Part shown: piece after piece, positions 1-5,483 of the stretch
How the letters are laid out: the number at the start of each line of letters is the position of its first letter
How positions within the stretch are numbered: the first letter of the stretch is position 1
Origin: JASGCK01 sp031538565
Lineage (GTDB): Bacteria > Pseudomonadota > Gammaproteobacteria > Burkholderiales > Burkholderiaceae_C
Direction: 5' to 3'
Assembly (NCBI GenBank): GCA_031538565.1
Contig: JAVKLS010000057.1
Location: 1-5,656, forward strand
Length of the DNA: 5,656 nt
Program-made: the position numbers and the translations under genes
Notes under the pieces: generated by a model
Databases searched by the model: none
What the model was told of the DNA's origin: nothing
The model's input: only the letters and a program-made list of their open reading frames with translations

Positions 1-5
1 CCCCC

Positions 6-66
6 CCATAACCGGGTACGCCTAACCCCCCCGCCGCCGCCGTCCACCGGGGGGGGGGGGTTATGG
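6..66. repeat. overlapping inverted repeats around a C/G-rich core
   Basis: Two left arms can pair with overlapping right arms. CCATAACC (6-13) is the exact reverse complement of GGTTATGG (59-66), and TAACCCCCCC (23-32) is the exact reverse complement of GGGGGGGTTA (54-63). The right arms share 59-63, so the two stems exclude each other. The second gives a 10-bp, mostly G-C stem with a 21-nt loop holding CCG units. No T-tract follows, so this is not a classical terminator. Confidence 0.5.
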
Positions 67-118
67 TTACCTTAAAATTGGGGTTAAGGGGTTTTTGGCG
101 TATAAGCTTTTTTATTGT

Positions 119-135
119 CCCCCCCCCCCCCCCCC
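119..135 (+). repeat. 17-base poly-C tract
   Basis: An uninterrupted run of 17 C lies about 260 bases upstream of the ilvA start. Tracts of this length are prone to slippage during replication and during sequencing. It lies in no reading frame I can support, so any phase-variable effect would have to act on transcription. The length given here may itself be a sequencing artefact. Confidence 0.7.
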
Positions 136-250
136 GCATAAGCGGATTGCGAGGCGCTTAACTAAGGTTTTTTTATCCATAAACATCCTTGTTTGCCGTT
201 ACTAGTTTGTGCCGTGCGAAAAAGTTTAGCCCAGATTTAAAAAACTGATT

Positions 251-282
251 GCAGGACTTACCCTAGCAGGGCTTACCCTAGC
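251..282 (+). repeat. 15-nt tandem direct repeat upstream of ilvA
   Basis: GCAGGACTTACCCTAGC (251-267) and GCAGGGCTTACCCTAGC (266-282) match at 16 of 17 positions, with a period of 15 bases and a two-base overlap. The shared core CTTACCCTAGC is exact. The repeat is about 115 bases before ilvA and outside any gene. A paired regulator site is possible, but a chance local duplication is equally allowed. Confidence 0.6.
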
Positions 283-292
283 TGACCGCCAA

Positions 293-309
293 AAATAAGC
301 GCCTTATTT
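293..309. repeat. short perfect hairpin
   Basis: AAATAAG (293-299), loop CGC and CTTATTT (303-309) form a perfect 7-bp stem with a three-base loop. The stem is AT-rich and is not followed by a run of T, so a terminator role is not supported. It lies just before the Shine-Dalgarno-like AAGG (321-324) of the short leader frame. Confidence 0.4.
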
Positions 310-331
310 GCTCGGCCCTCAAGGCGCCCAA

Positions 332-385
332 ATGGTTTTTGAAACTTGGGTTTTATTGCCGCTGGCGTCCGCCATCATCTTATGA
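332..385 (+). CDS. putative branched-chain-rich leader peptide upstream of ilvA
   Basis: ATG at 332 opens a 17-codon frame, MVFETWVLLPLASAIIL, ending at TGA (383-385). Eight of its 17 residues are Leu, Val or Ile, with paired Leu and paired Ile codons (TTA TTG at 353-358, ATC ATC at 374-379). AAGG at 321-324 sits seven bases before the ATG, a usual Shine-Dalgarno distance, whereas neither ilvA start has such a site. The stop lies one base before TTG 386 and nine bases before ATG 395. Leader peptides rich in the end-product amino acids are known from attenuated ilv and leu operons of enterobacteria. Here no terminator follows the peptide, so translational coupling or ribosome stalling fits better than classical attenuation. 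I infer the function; a frame this short with hydrophobic codons can also arise by chance. Confidence 0.4.
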   Translation: MVFETWVLLPLASAIIL

Positions 386-390
386 TTGCG
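370..390 (+). promoter_or_regulatory. hairpin across the leader stop codon and ilvA start region
   Basis: ATCAT (374-378), loop CTT and ATGAT (382-386) form a perfect 5-bp stem. CGC (370-372) can pair with GCG (388-390) across one C/T mismatch (373/387), giving eight pairs in all. The structure covers the last codons and TGA of the short upstream frame and the alternative TTG start at 386, and ends four bases before ATG 395. A ribosome finishing the short frame would open it. No T-tract follows, so it is not a terminator. A regulatory role is inferred. Confidence 0.3.
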
Positions 391-394
391 TACC

Positions 395-1987
395 ATGAAA
401 AAGTCCACACCCCAGCCACTCACGCCGAACGATTATCTAAAGAAAATTCTTGCTGCCCGTGTTTACGACGTCGCCAAAGAAACGCCACTGGACTACGCCA
501 AAAACTTAAGCGCACGCATCGGTCACACGGTGTTACTTAAGCGCGAAGACCAGCAACCCGTCTTCAGCTTCAAGCTGCGCGGGGCGTACAACAAAATGGT
601 GCAATTGACGCCCGCGCAACTTAAAAAAGGTGTCATTTGTGCGTCGGCAGGCAATCACGCGCAAGGCGTAGCACTGGGAGCAAAAACGCTAGGCACTCGC
701 GCCATCATTGTGATGCCAACGACCACGCCAAGCGTCAAAGTCGATGCGGTGCGAGCGCTTGGCGGCGATGTCGTGCTGTTTGGCGAGAGCTACTCCGACG
801 CTTCGCTGCACGCGCAAACATTGCAAGCAAAAAAGGGGCTGACCTTTATCCACCCCTTTGACGACCCCGAAGTCATTGCAGGTCAAGGCACGATTGGTTT
901 AGAAATTTTGCGTCAAATGCACAGCTCACCCTCCAAAAAATTGGATGCGGTATTTGTCGCAATTGGCGGAGGCGGTTTGATTGCTGGCGTTGCCACTTGC
1001 ATCAAAGCCATTGACCCAAGCATCCGCGTCATTGGCGTGCAAATGAACGACTCTAACGCCATGATGCAGTCCGTCAAACGGGGCAAGCGAGTCACTTTAA
1101 GCGACGTGGGTTTGTTCTCGGATGGAACCGCCGTCAAGCTGGTGGGCGAAGAAACCTTCCGCATTGCTAGGGGCGGTTTGGTGGACGAATTTATGATCGT
1201 CGATACCGATGCCGTGTGCGCCGCGATTAAAGACATCTACGTGGACACACGATCCATCGTCGAGCCCGCAGGGGCGTTAGCCGTAGCGGCAATTAAGCAA
1301 TACGCCCAATCCCGCAAAGCCAAGCGCGGCAAAGGCGCCCAAAAATCCGAAACCTACGCCGCAATTTTGTGCGGCGCCAACATGAACTTTGACCGCCTGC
1401 GTTTTGTTGCCGAGCGCGCCGATGTGGGCGAGCACAAAGAGGCATTATTTGCCGTGACCATTCCAGAGGAGCGCGGCAGCTTTAAACGCTTTTGTGCGCT
1501 GATAGGCGAGTCCTCTAATGGCAGCCGTAGCGTCACCGAATTCAACTATCGGATGTCGCACGCCAAAGTCGCCCATGTCTTTGTGGGACTGTCCACCAGC
1601 GAAGCGAGCGAATCACAAAAAATTGCGAAGACCTTAACAGGCGAAGGCTTTCAGGCCGTTGACCTCACGCACGACGATTTGGCAAAAGAGCATATTCGCC
1701 ACATGGTAGGCGGCACGTCCAGCCTCGCCCACAACGAGCGCATCTTGCACTTCACCTTCCCCGAGCGGCCAGGTGCGCTGATGAAGTTTTTAAGCACCAT
1801 GCAGCCCAGTTGGAATATCAGCCTGTTTCACTACCGCAACCAAGGCGCTGCCTACGGGCACATTTTGGTGGGCATCCAAGTGCCACCCAAAGAGGCAAAG
1901 GCGTTTGACGTATTCCTCAAAAATTTGGGGTATCCGTTTGTCGAAGAAACCGCTAATCCCGCTTATCGCCTATTTTTGCAAGCGTAA
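395..1987 (+). CDS. ilvA: threonine dehydratase (ammonia-lyase), biosynthetic
   Basis: IlvA is a cytoplasmic PLP enzyme that deaminates threonine to 2-oxobutanoate, the committed step of isoleucine synthesis, normally inhibited by isoleucine. The 530-residue product matches the family's usual length (about 510-530). Residues 58-65 (SFKLRGAY) hold the Schiff-base lysine K60. SAGNHAQG (84-91) binds substrate, and GGGGLIAG (191-198) is the loop gripping the PLP phosphate. From about residue 335 come two ACT-like regulatory domains, with FVAERADVGE, IPEERGSF and SVTEFNYR in the first and FPERPGALMKF plus WNISLFHYR in the second. This full C-terminus separates it from the short catabolic TdcB type. 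I chose ATG 395; TTG 386 is in frame and adds three residues (MRT). Neither has a Shine-Dalgarno sequence, and a short frame stops at 385, so translation may be coupled to it. The last 35 bases overlap the convergent gspC. No defects are seen. Confidence 0.97.
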   Translation: MKKSTPQPLTPNDYLKKILAARVYDVAKETPLDYAKNLSARIGHTVLLKREDQQPVFSFKLRGAYNKMVQLTPAQLKKGVICASAGNHAQGVALGAKTLGTRAIIVMPTTTPSVKVDAVRALGGDVVLFGESYSDASLHAQTLQAKKGLTFIHPFDDPEVIAGQGTIGLEILRQMHSSPSKKLDAVFVAIGGGGLIAGVATCIKAIDPSIRVIGVQMNDSNAMMQSVKRGKRVTLSDVGLFSDGTAVKLVGEETFRIARGGLVDEFMIVDTDAVCAAIKDIYVDTRSIVEPAGALAVAAIKQYAQSRKAKRGKGAQKSETYAAILCGANMNFDRLRFVAERADVGEHKEALFAVTIPEERGSFKRFCALIGESSNGSRSVTEFNYRMSHAKVAHVFVGLSTSEASESQKIAKTLTGEGFQAVDLTHDDLAKEHIRHMVGGTSSLAHNERILHFTFPERPGALMKFLSTMQPSWNISLFHYRNQGAAYGHILVGIQVPPKEAKAFDVFLKNLGYPFVEETANPAYRLFLQA

Positions 1988-2495
1988 CGGCCCCATCCGC
2001 AGGACTGCCGGTAGCAGCCACGCTTTGCTTGGGCATCTCCAGCGTAAAGGCCTCTTTTTGGTTCTGGCCTATCGTCGCGCTGCGCGCCTCAACGGATAGC
2101 AACTCCCATCCGCTGTCCACTACCGAGCCTACGCGATAAGGCTTGGCAGGCTTGCCATCGACCGCAATCAAAGCGGCGCCACTTTTGTTGTTGACACTTA
2201 AAACGCCTTGCAATTGAAGCCGCGCCTGCACCGCCCCCGCCGTCCCGCCCGTCCCGCCTGCCAGACTTTCTGCGGCTGGTGTTTTAGCGCCCAGCGCCAA
2301 AGCAATTTTCCCCACTAAGTTGGCTTCTTGGACGGGACTCGCTTGCGTTAAAGCGGGCGTGGTTGATGCGGCGCTGACGATATCGCTATTATTCGCGCCT
2401 GCCCCCCTGTTTTGCAAAGTCCAAAACGTTGCCGTGCCAGCCACCCAAGCCCACAGCAAGAAGGTTATTAATCGAGTTATCCAAATTTCTATCAT
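1953..2495 (-). CDS. gspC: type II secretion system protein GspC, short form
   Basis: GspC is a bitopic inner-membrane protein that contacts the N-terminal domains of the secretin GspD through its periplasmic homology region. The 180 residues show a short cytoplasmic N-terminus, one membrane segment (about 8-26, LITFLLWAWVAGTATFW), a long Ala/Ser/Thr/Gly-rich linker with a GGTGGT repeat (80-85), and the homology region (about 91-156), including LQLQGVLS, GAALIAVDGKPAKPYRVG and GWELLSVEA. There is no PDZ or coiled-coil domain at the C-terminus, so it is shorter than enterobacterial GspC (about 270) or Pseudomonas XcpP (about 235). The start is firm: the codon just before this ATG is an in-frame TAG. 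No clear Shine-Dalgarno sequence is visible. It runs divergently from gspG and tail-to-tail with ilvA, sharing 35 bases with it. A label of GspN-like would be the main alternative, but the homology region and neighbours favour GspC. Confidence 0.85.
   Translation of the reverse strand: MIEIWITRLITFLLWAWVAGTATFWTLQNRGAGANNSDIVSAASTTPALTQASPVQEANLVGKIALALGAKTPAAESLAGGTGGTAGAVQARLQLQGVLSVNNKSGAALIAVDGKPAKPYRVGSVVDSGWELLSVEARSATIGQNQKEAFTLEMPKQSVAATGSPADGAVTLAKIGDKRD
2241..2258 (-). repeat. 9-nt tandem repeat inside gspC
   Basis: On the plus strand CGTCCCGCC occurs twice without a gap (2241-2249 and 2250-2258). Read on the minus strand it encodes Gly-Gly-Thr twice in the flexible linker of GspC. 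The unit is a multiple of three, so a change in copy number would only alter linker length. Confidence 0.6.
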
Positions 2496-2509
2496 CTACG
2501 AATTATCAT
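2490..2509. promoter_or_regulatory. possible shared control region between gspC and gspG
   Basis: Only 20 bases separate the gspC start (2495) from the gspG ATG at 2516, so any promoters must lie within the coding ends of the two genes. TATCAT occurs at 2490-2495 and 2504-2509 (ATGATA on the minus strand), a direct repeat with a 14-base period. On the minus strand GATAAT (2507-2502) resembles a -10 box, with a poor TTGTGG (2529-2524) 16 bases upstream, which would place the transcript start at or next to the gspC ATG. No good promoter for gspG is visible. This is a weak, motif-only call. Confidence 0.22.
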
Positions 2510-2515
2510 TCAGAC

Positions 2516-2965
2516 ATGAACAACCACAACAACCCCTCCATTTCATTGATGCGAAATTTGCGTCGCGGCTTTACCCTTATCGAACTGATGGTGGTGCTGG
2601 TCATCATCGGAGTTTTGGCGGCACTCATTGTGCCTAATGTGCTAGACCGCGCAGATGATGCCCGCATCACGGCTGCCAAAACCGATATTGCCAACATCAC
2701 GCAAGCGCTCAAGCTCTACAAGCTAGACAATCAGCGCTACCCCAGCACAGAACAAGGTTTGCAAGCACTGGTGACAAAGCCAACTGCGGGGCAAATCCCC
2801 GCCGCATGGCGTCCCTATTTAGACAAGCTGCCGCTCGACCCTTGGGGCAAGCCTTACCAATACCTCAACCCAGGACTTAAGGGCGAGGTCGATGTGCTTT
2901 CGTTTGGTGCGGACGGCGCACCAGGGGGTGAAGGTAAGGATACGGACATAGGGTCGTGGCAATAA
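2516..2965 (+). CDS. gspG: type II secretion system major pseudopilin GspG
   Basis: GspG is the main subunit of the periplasmic pseudopilus, whose assembly is thought to push substrates through the secretin. From ATG 2516 it has 149 residues. The prepilin peptidase site is RRG^FTLIEL (cleavage after G18), with Glu at mature position 5, followed by a hydrophobic helix. The mature form is 131 residues and carries the family's landmarks: NQRYPSTEQGLQALV (mature 54-68), LPLDPWGKPYQYLNPG (87-102), and an acidic C-terminal loop GADGAPGGEGKDTDIGSW (113-130) like the calcium site of known GspG proteins. ATG 2549 is an equally plausible start that would leave a 7-residue leader; neither start has a clear Shine-Dalgarno sequence. 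An in-frame GTG at 2429 is unlikely because it would overlap gspC. It is first in the gspGHIJK run, and its stop overlaps gspH by 10 bases. Confidence 0.96.
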   Translation: MNNHNNPSISLMRNLRRGFTLIELMVVLVIIGVLAALIVPNVLDRADDARITAAKTDIANITQALKLYKLDNQRYPSTEQGLQALVTKPTAGQIPAAWRPYLDKLPLDPWGKPYQYLNPGLKGEVDVLSFGADGAPGGEGKDTDIGSWQ

Positions 2966-3396
2966 GCAAGTCGCGTGGCTTTACGCTGCTGGAGTTGCTG
3001 GTCGTCATTGCGGTGATTGCGCTGGGTTCTGCGGGCGTGGCAATGGCCATGCGCGACTCGGGGCAAGCCAGTCTAGAGCGCGAAGCACTCAGGCTAAGCG
3101 CCTTGCTCGACGTGGCGCGTAGTCAATCTCGGGCGACAGGCGCGGCCATCACGTGGCAAGCCATCACCACCGAAACGGGCACATCCGTCATGCAATGGCA
3201 CGGGCTGCCCAGCAAAGAGCCGCTACCCACCCATTGGCTAGATGCGGGCATCAAAGTCAACGCCGCACAGGGCAGGCCGCCGCTGGTCGTGCTAGGACCA
3301 GAGCCCGTGATGGCACCCGTGCGATTGCATTTGCAATTAGGTTCTAGCCGCCTTGACGTGGTCACCGATGGCGTGGGCGAGTTTCATGTCGAATAA
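2956..3396 (+). CDS. gspH: type II secretion system minor pseudopilin GspH
   Basis: GspH is a minor pseudopilin thought to join the GspG filament to the GspI-J-K tip. The 146-residue product begins at GTG 2956, inside the end of gspG, with a short leader and cleavage site SRG^FTLLELLVV (after G8), Glu at mature +5, and a hydrophobic helix to about residue 32. The helix leads into LEREALRLSALLDVARSQSR, typical of the amphipathic stretch of GspH. The C-terminal part has LGPEPVMAPVRLHL and ends DVVTDGVGEFHVE, matching the end of the GspH domain as I remember it from betaproteobacteria. No ATG lies between the upstream part of gspG and the cleavage motif, which supports the GTG start. The 3' end overlaps gspI by 11 bases. 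GspH is the least conserved pseudopilin, so position in the cluster adds to the call. Confidence 0.9.
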   Translation: MAISKSRGFTLLELLVVIAVIALGSAGVAMAMRDSGQASLEREALRLSALLDVARSQSRATGAAITWQAITTETGTSVMQWHGLPSKEPLPTHWLDAGIKVNAAQGRPPLVVLGPEPVMAPVRLHLQLGSSRLDVVTDGVGEFHVE

Positions 3397-3778
3397 ATCC
3401 ACCAAAAAATTGAGCCGCGGATTTACCTTGGTCGAGGTGCTGGTTGCCCTTGCCATTATTGCGATTGCGCTAGGCGCTGGACTGCGTGTCAGCGGCGCGC
3501 AAATCAACAACGCCGAGCGCCAAGGCTTAATGATGCGAGCACAACTGTGCGCGGCAAACGAGCTAGGGCTGATGCGCCTTAAGCGCCAATTGCCCGACAC
3601 GGGCGAGCAGTCATTTAACTGCGAACAAGCAGGCATCGCCTTCGCCGGAAAGCTCTACATACAAGGCACGCCCAACCCCAGCTTTCGCAAAGTAGAAGCC
3701 GTGGTCTACCAAGCCGTAGGCGACAACAAAGAAGCCAACACGCTACTCAAACTCTCCACCATCATTGGACGATTTTGA
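3386..3778 (+). CDS. gspI: type II secretion system minor pseudopilin GspI
   Basis: GspI is a minor pseudopilin that nucleates the GspI-J-K tip complex. The 130-residue product from ATG 3386 has leader MSNKSTKKLSRG and the peptidase site RG^FTLVEVLVALAIIAIALG, with Glu at mature +5. It continues with family features: NNAERQGLMMRAQLCAANEL in the helical spine, then a small domain with LPDTGEQSFNCEQAG and NPSFRKVEAVVY. Two cysteines are seen, one in the spine (LCAANE) and one in the small domain (NCEQAG). The frame stays open upstream to GTG 3353, but that would place an 11-residue extension on the leader and overlap gspH further, so ATG 3386 is preferred. Its TGA shares one base with the gspJ ATG, so reinitiation or coupling is likely. 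Confidence 0.93.
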   Translation: MSNKSTKKLSRGFTLVEVLVALAIIAIALGAGLRVSGAQINNAERQGLMMRAQLCAANELGLMRLKRQLPDTGEQSFNCEQAGIAFAGKLYIQGTPNPSFRKVEAVVYQAVGDNKEANTLLKLSTIIGRF

Positions 3779-4512
3779 TGCGAGGCACGCCGCGCAAACC
3801 CTCATCCACCTCGCGGCAGCGTGTGCGGGGATTTACGCTCATTGAGGTGTTGGTCGCGCTGGCATTAGTCAGCTTGCTGTCGCTGCTGTCGTGGCGAGCC
3901 ATTGATGGCATGGGGCGGGCGGGCGAACTTATCGCCAACAACGAGCAAACTGTGCAGCGCACCCAAATCGCCTTGGCGCAGTGGACGGCAGATTGGAATG
4001 CGCTGGTTGACTCTCCCACTTCTGCGCCCATTGGGCAGGCGGTCGATTTTGACGGTCAAGTTCTACGCTTAGTGCGCTACGACAACTCGCAAAGCGCTGG
4101 CGTTCAAGTGGTGGCCTGGATGCTGCGAAACACAGACGCAGGACGAGTTTGGCAGCGCTGGGCAACACCCACAATCACCACCAAAGCGGACTTGCAGTCC
4201 GCATGGAGCGACGCTTTGCGCTTTAGCAAAACGCCGCTGCCACAAGACGAGGCACGCACCGTCACGCTGATTCCTGTGGCGAGTTGGCAATTCGTGTACT
4301 CCCGAGACGGCGCGTGGACAAACCCGCAATCGGATGCCACCACCAGCAATCCAAGCGCAGCCCCGAGCAATCCAAACGTAGACGCGCCCCGCAGCAAGGC
4401 AAACCCCGATGCGGTGCAATTAACGCTCAACTTGCCTGCTACTGGCGCGTCCTCGCTTGGTGGCGCGCTAACCCTCGTGTGGGTAGCGCCTACGCTAGGA
4501 GCCACAAAGTAA
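3778..4512 (+). CDS. gspJ: type II secretion system minor pseudopilin GspJ
   Basis: GspJ forms the pseudopilus tip with GspI and GspK. ATG 3778 overlaps the gspI stop (TGATG), giving 244 residues; TTG 3775 would add one residue and is less likely. The leader is 18 residues, with cleavage RG^FTLIEVLVALALVSLLSLLSW and Glu at mature +5. RAIDGMGRAGELI, the following QRTQIALAQWTADWNAL and LRLVRYD fit the GspJ beta-rich domain, as does the final block ADAVQLTLNL-like segment (PDAVQLTLNLPATG) with a closing hydrophobic strand TLVWVAP. Residues about 181-212 form a Pro/Asn/Ser/Ala-rich stretch with a repeated SNP motif, between the strand QFVYSRDGAW and VQLTLNL; it looks like a lengthened surface loop. 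The stop TAA overlaps the gspK ATG by one base. Confidence 0.92.
   Translation: MRGTPRKPSSTSRQRVRGFTLIEVLVALALVSLLSLLSWRAIDGMGRAGELIANNEQTVQRTQIALAQWTADWNALVDSPTSAPIGQAVDFDGQVLRLVRYDNSQSAGVQVVAWMLRNTDAGRVWQRWATPTITTKADLQSAWSDALRFSKTPLPQDEARTVTLIPVASWQFVYSRDGAWTNPQSDATTSNPSAAPSNPNVDAPRSKANPDAVQLTLNLPATGASSLGGALTLVWVAPTLGATK
4345..4375 (+). repeat. 21-nt spaced repeat in gspJ loop
   Basis: AGCAATCCAA occurs at 4345-4354 and 4366-4375, 21 bases apart and in the same codon phase, encoding the SNP motif twice (residues 190-192 and 197-199). It lies in the low-complexity loop of GspJ and suggests a local in-frame duplication followed by drift of the intervening codons. Confidence 0.5.
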
Positions 4513-5483
4513 TGCGCTCCGCAACAACTCGCCAAGCGCGGCGGCAACGCGGCGCAGCCATTTTGATTGCCATGCTGGTTGTAGCCTTGGTTGCAACGCT
4601 GGCGGCAGGATTGCAGTGGCGACAATGGCGCAACTTTCAATTAGAGGCCGCCGCCCGCGCACAGTCGCAAGTCAACTGGATTTTGGTAGGCGCACTCGAT
4701 TGGGCAAGGCTCATCTTGCGCGAAGACGCCCTCGCAACAAGCGCACGCGGCATCGCCGATCATCTGGGCGAGCCGTGGGCATTGCCGCTGCAAGAAACCA
4801 AACTTTCCACGTTTTTGGCAATCGACAGCTTGCAAGAAGCTGGGCAGGGCGACGTGTATTTATCGGGAAAGATCACCGACGAGCAAGGCAAAATTAATCT
4901 GACCAATTTGCTCTCCGATCAAGACCAGCCCCACCCCGAGGCATACAAAATGTGGCAGCGTTTGTATCAACAGCTTGCGCTACCGCCCAGCGAACTAGAC
5001 GACTGGCTTGCACGCTGGAAGGCGGCCGCGCGCACCTCCATGTCAACAAATTCCATGCAAACAAATAACCGCACGGCGCCTTTGCAGCCGACGCGCATCG
5101 AGCAACTGGTATGGCTAGGCGTTCCCGCCAGTCACGTAGAAGTGCTTAAAAACTACGTCACCATCCTGCCACGGTACACCCCTATCAACCTCAACACAGC
5201 CAGTGCCACCGTCATCTTTGCAGCCATACCCAGTATAGATATGATAGACGCCCAAAAACTCGTAGCCGAACGTACCGCCGCGCCGTTTTTCAACATCATG
5301 GATGCCTCAACTTTGCTGAAGCTACCCTCCTCCAGCTTAACGAATGGCGCCTTCAGCACGAATAGCGAATACTTTGAAGTTCTTGGGCGGCTTCGGTTAG
5401 GCGACTGGACGGTAACTGAAAAATCCCTCGTGCACCGATTGGGCTTAAACGTCACCACGATTTGGCGTAGTCGGGTTTCATAA
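4512..5483 (+). CDS. gspK: type II secretion system minor pseudopilin GspK
   Basis: GspK is the large minor pseudopilin that caps the tip of the pseudopilus. The 323-residue product from ATG 4512 has a basic leader and cleavage site RQRG^AAILIAMLVVALVATLAAG (after G14). Mature +5 is Ile rather than Glu, as is normal for GspK and expected of the topmost subunit. The inserted alpha domain typical of the family follows: DWARLILRED (63-72), LGEPWALPL (85-93), SGKITDEQGKINLTNLLSD (118-136), and PINLNTAS (224-231), where the chain returns to the pilin fold. Residues 176-185 hold a 5-residue tandem repeat. AGGAG at 4497-4501, ten bases before the ATG, is the clearest Shine-Dalgarno sequence of the gsp run. 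The frame is open far upstream, but the start inside gspJ would bury the leader, so ATG 4512 is firm. It is not followed by gspL. Confidence 0.95.
   Translation: MRSATTRQARRQRGAAILIAMLVVALVATLAAGLQWRQWRNFQLEAAARAQSQVNWILVGALDWARLILREDALATSARGIADHLGEPWALPLQETKLSTFLAIDSLQEAGQGDVYLSGKITDEQGKINLTNLLSDQDQPHPEAYKMWQRLYQQLALPPSELDDWLARWKAAARTSMSTNSMQTNNRTAPLQPTRIEQLVWLGVPASHVEVLKNYVTILPRYTPINLNTASATVIFAAIPSIDMIDAQKLVAERTAAPFFNIMDASTLLKLPSSSLTNGAFSTNSEYFEVLGRLRLGDWTVTEKSLVHRLGLNVTTIWRSRVS
5037..5066 (+). repeat. 15-nt tandem duplication in gspK
   Basis: TCCATGTCAACAAAT (5037-5051) is followed directly by TCCATGCAAACAAAT (5052-5066), matching at 13 of 15 positions and aligned to codons. They encode SMSTN then SMQTN (residues 176-185) in a polar linker of the alpha domain. 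This looks like a recent in-frame duplication; it keeps the frame. Confidence 0.75.

Larger units (their letters stand above)
1..331. other. gene-free region upstream of ilvA with homopolymers and repeats
   Basis: I see no coding region, tRNA or convincing sigma-70 promoter here. The left part (1-135) is dominated by homopolymers: C at 1-7 and 26-32, four CCG units at 31-42, G at 49-60 and C at 119-135. The right part (136-331) is ordinary mixed sequence with a 15-nt tandem repeat (251-282) and a small hairpin (293-309). The abrupt change in composition near 136 may mark a special non-coding element or low-quality sequence near a contig end; the sequence alone cannot decide. Transcription of ilvA presumably begins somewhere in 136-331, but no pair of -35 and -10 boxes with good spacing stands out. 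Confidence 0.6.

Noticed and set aside
293..309. The AAATAAG/CTTATTT hairpin as a rho-independent terminator
   Set aside because: The stem is AT-rich and no run of T follows.
339..386. TTGAAA (339-344) and TATGAT (381-386) as a promoter for ilvA
   Set aside because: The spacing is 36 bases, far from 16-18. The better-spaced partner TTGCCG (356-361) is 19 bases away and would start the transcript at the ilvA start codon.
346..540. 64-codon plus-strand frame overlapping the start of ilvA
   Set aside because: It overlaps the strongly supported ilvA in another frame, shows no protein family pattern, and starts inside the short leader frame without a ribosome site.
2429..2515. GTG 2429 as the start of gspG
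   Set aside because: It would add 29 residues before an already sufficient leader and overlap gspC by 67 bases. ATG 2516 or 2549 fits prepilin leaders better.
4284..4511. Upstream extension of gspK to 4284
   Set aside because: It lies wholly inside gspJ in another frame. It would place 76 extra residues before the prepilin cleavage site, and ATG 4512 has a TAATG overlap plus AGGAG.
4104..4640. 178-codon minus-strand frame across gspJ/gspK
   Set aside because: It is antisense to two well-supported pseudopilin genes, and its Cys/Arg-rich composition matches no family I know.
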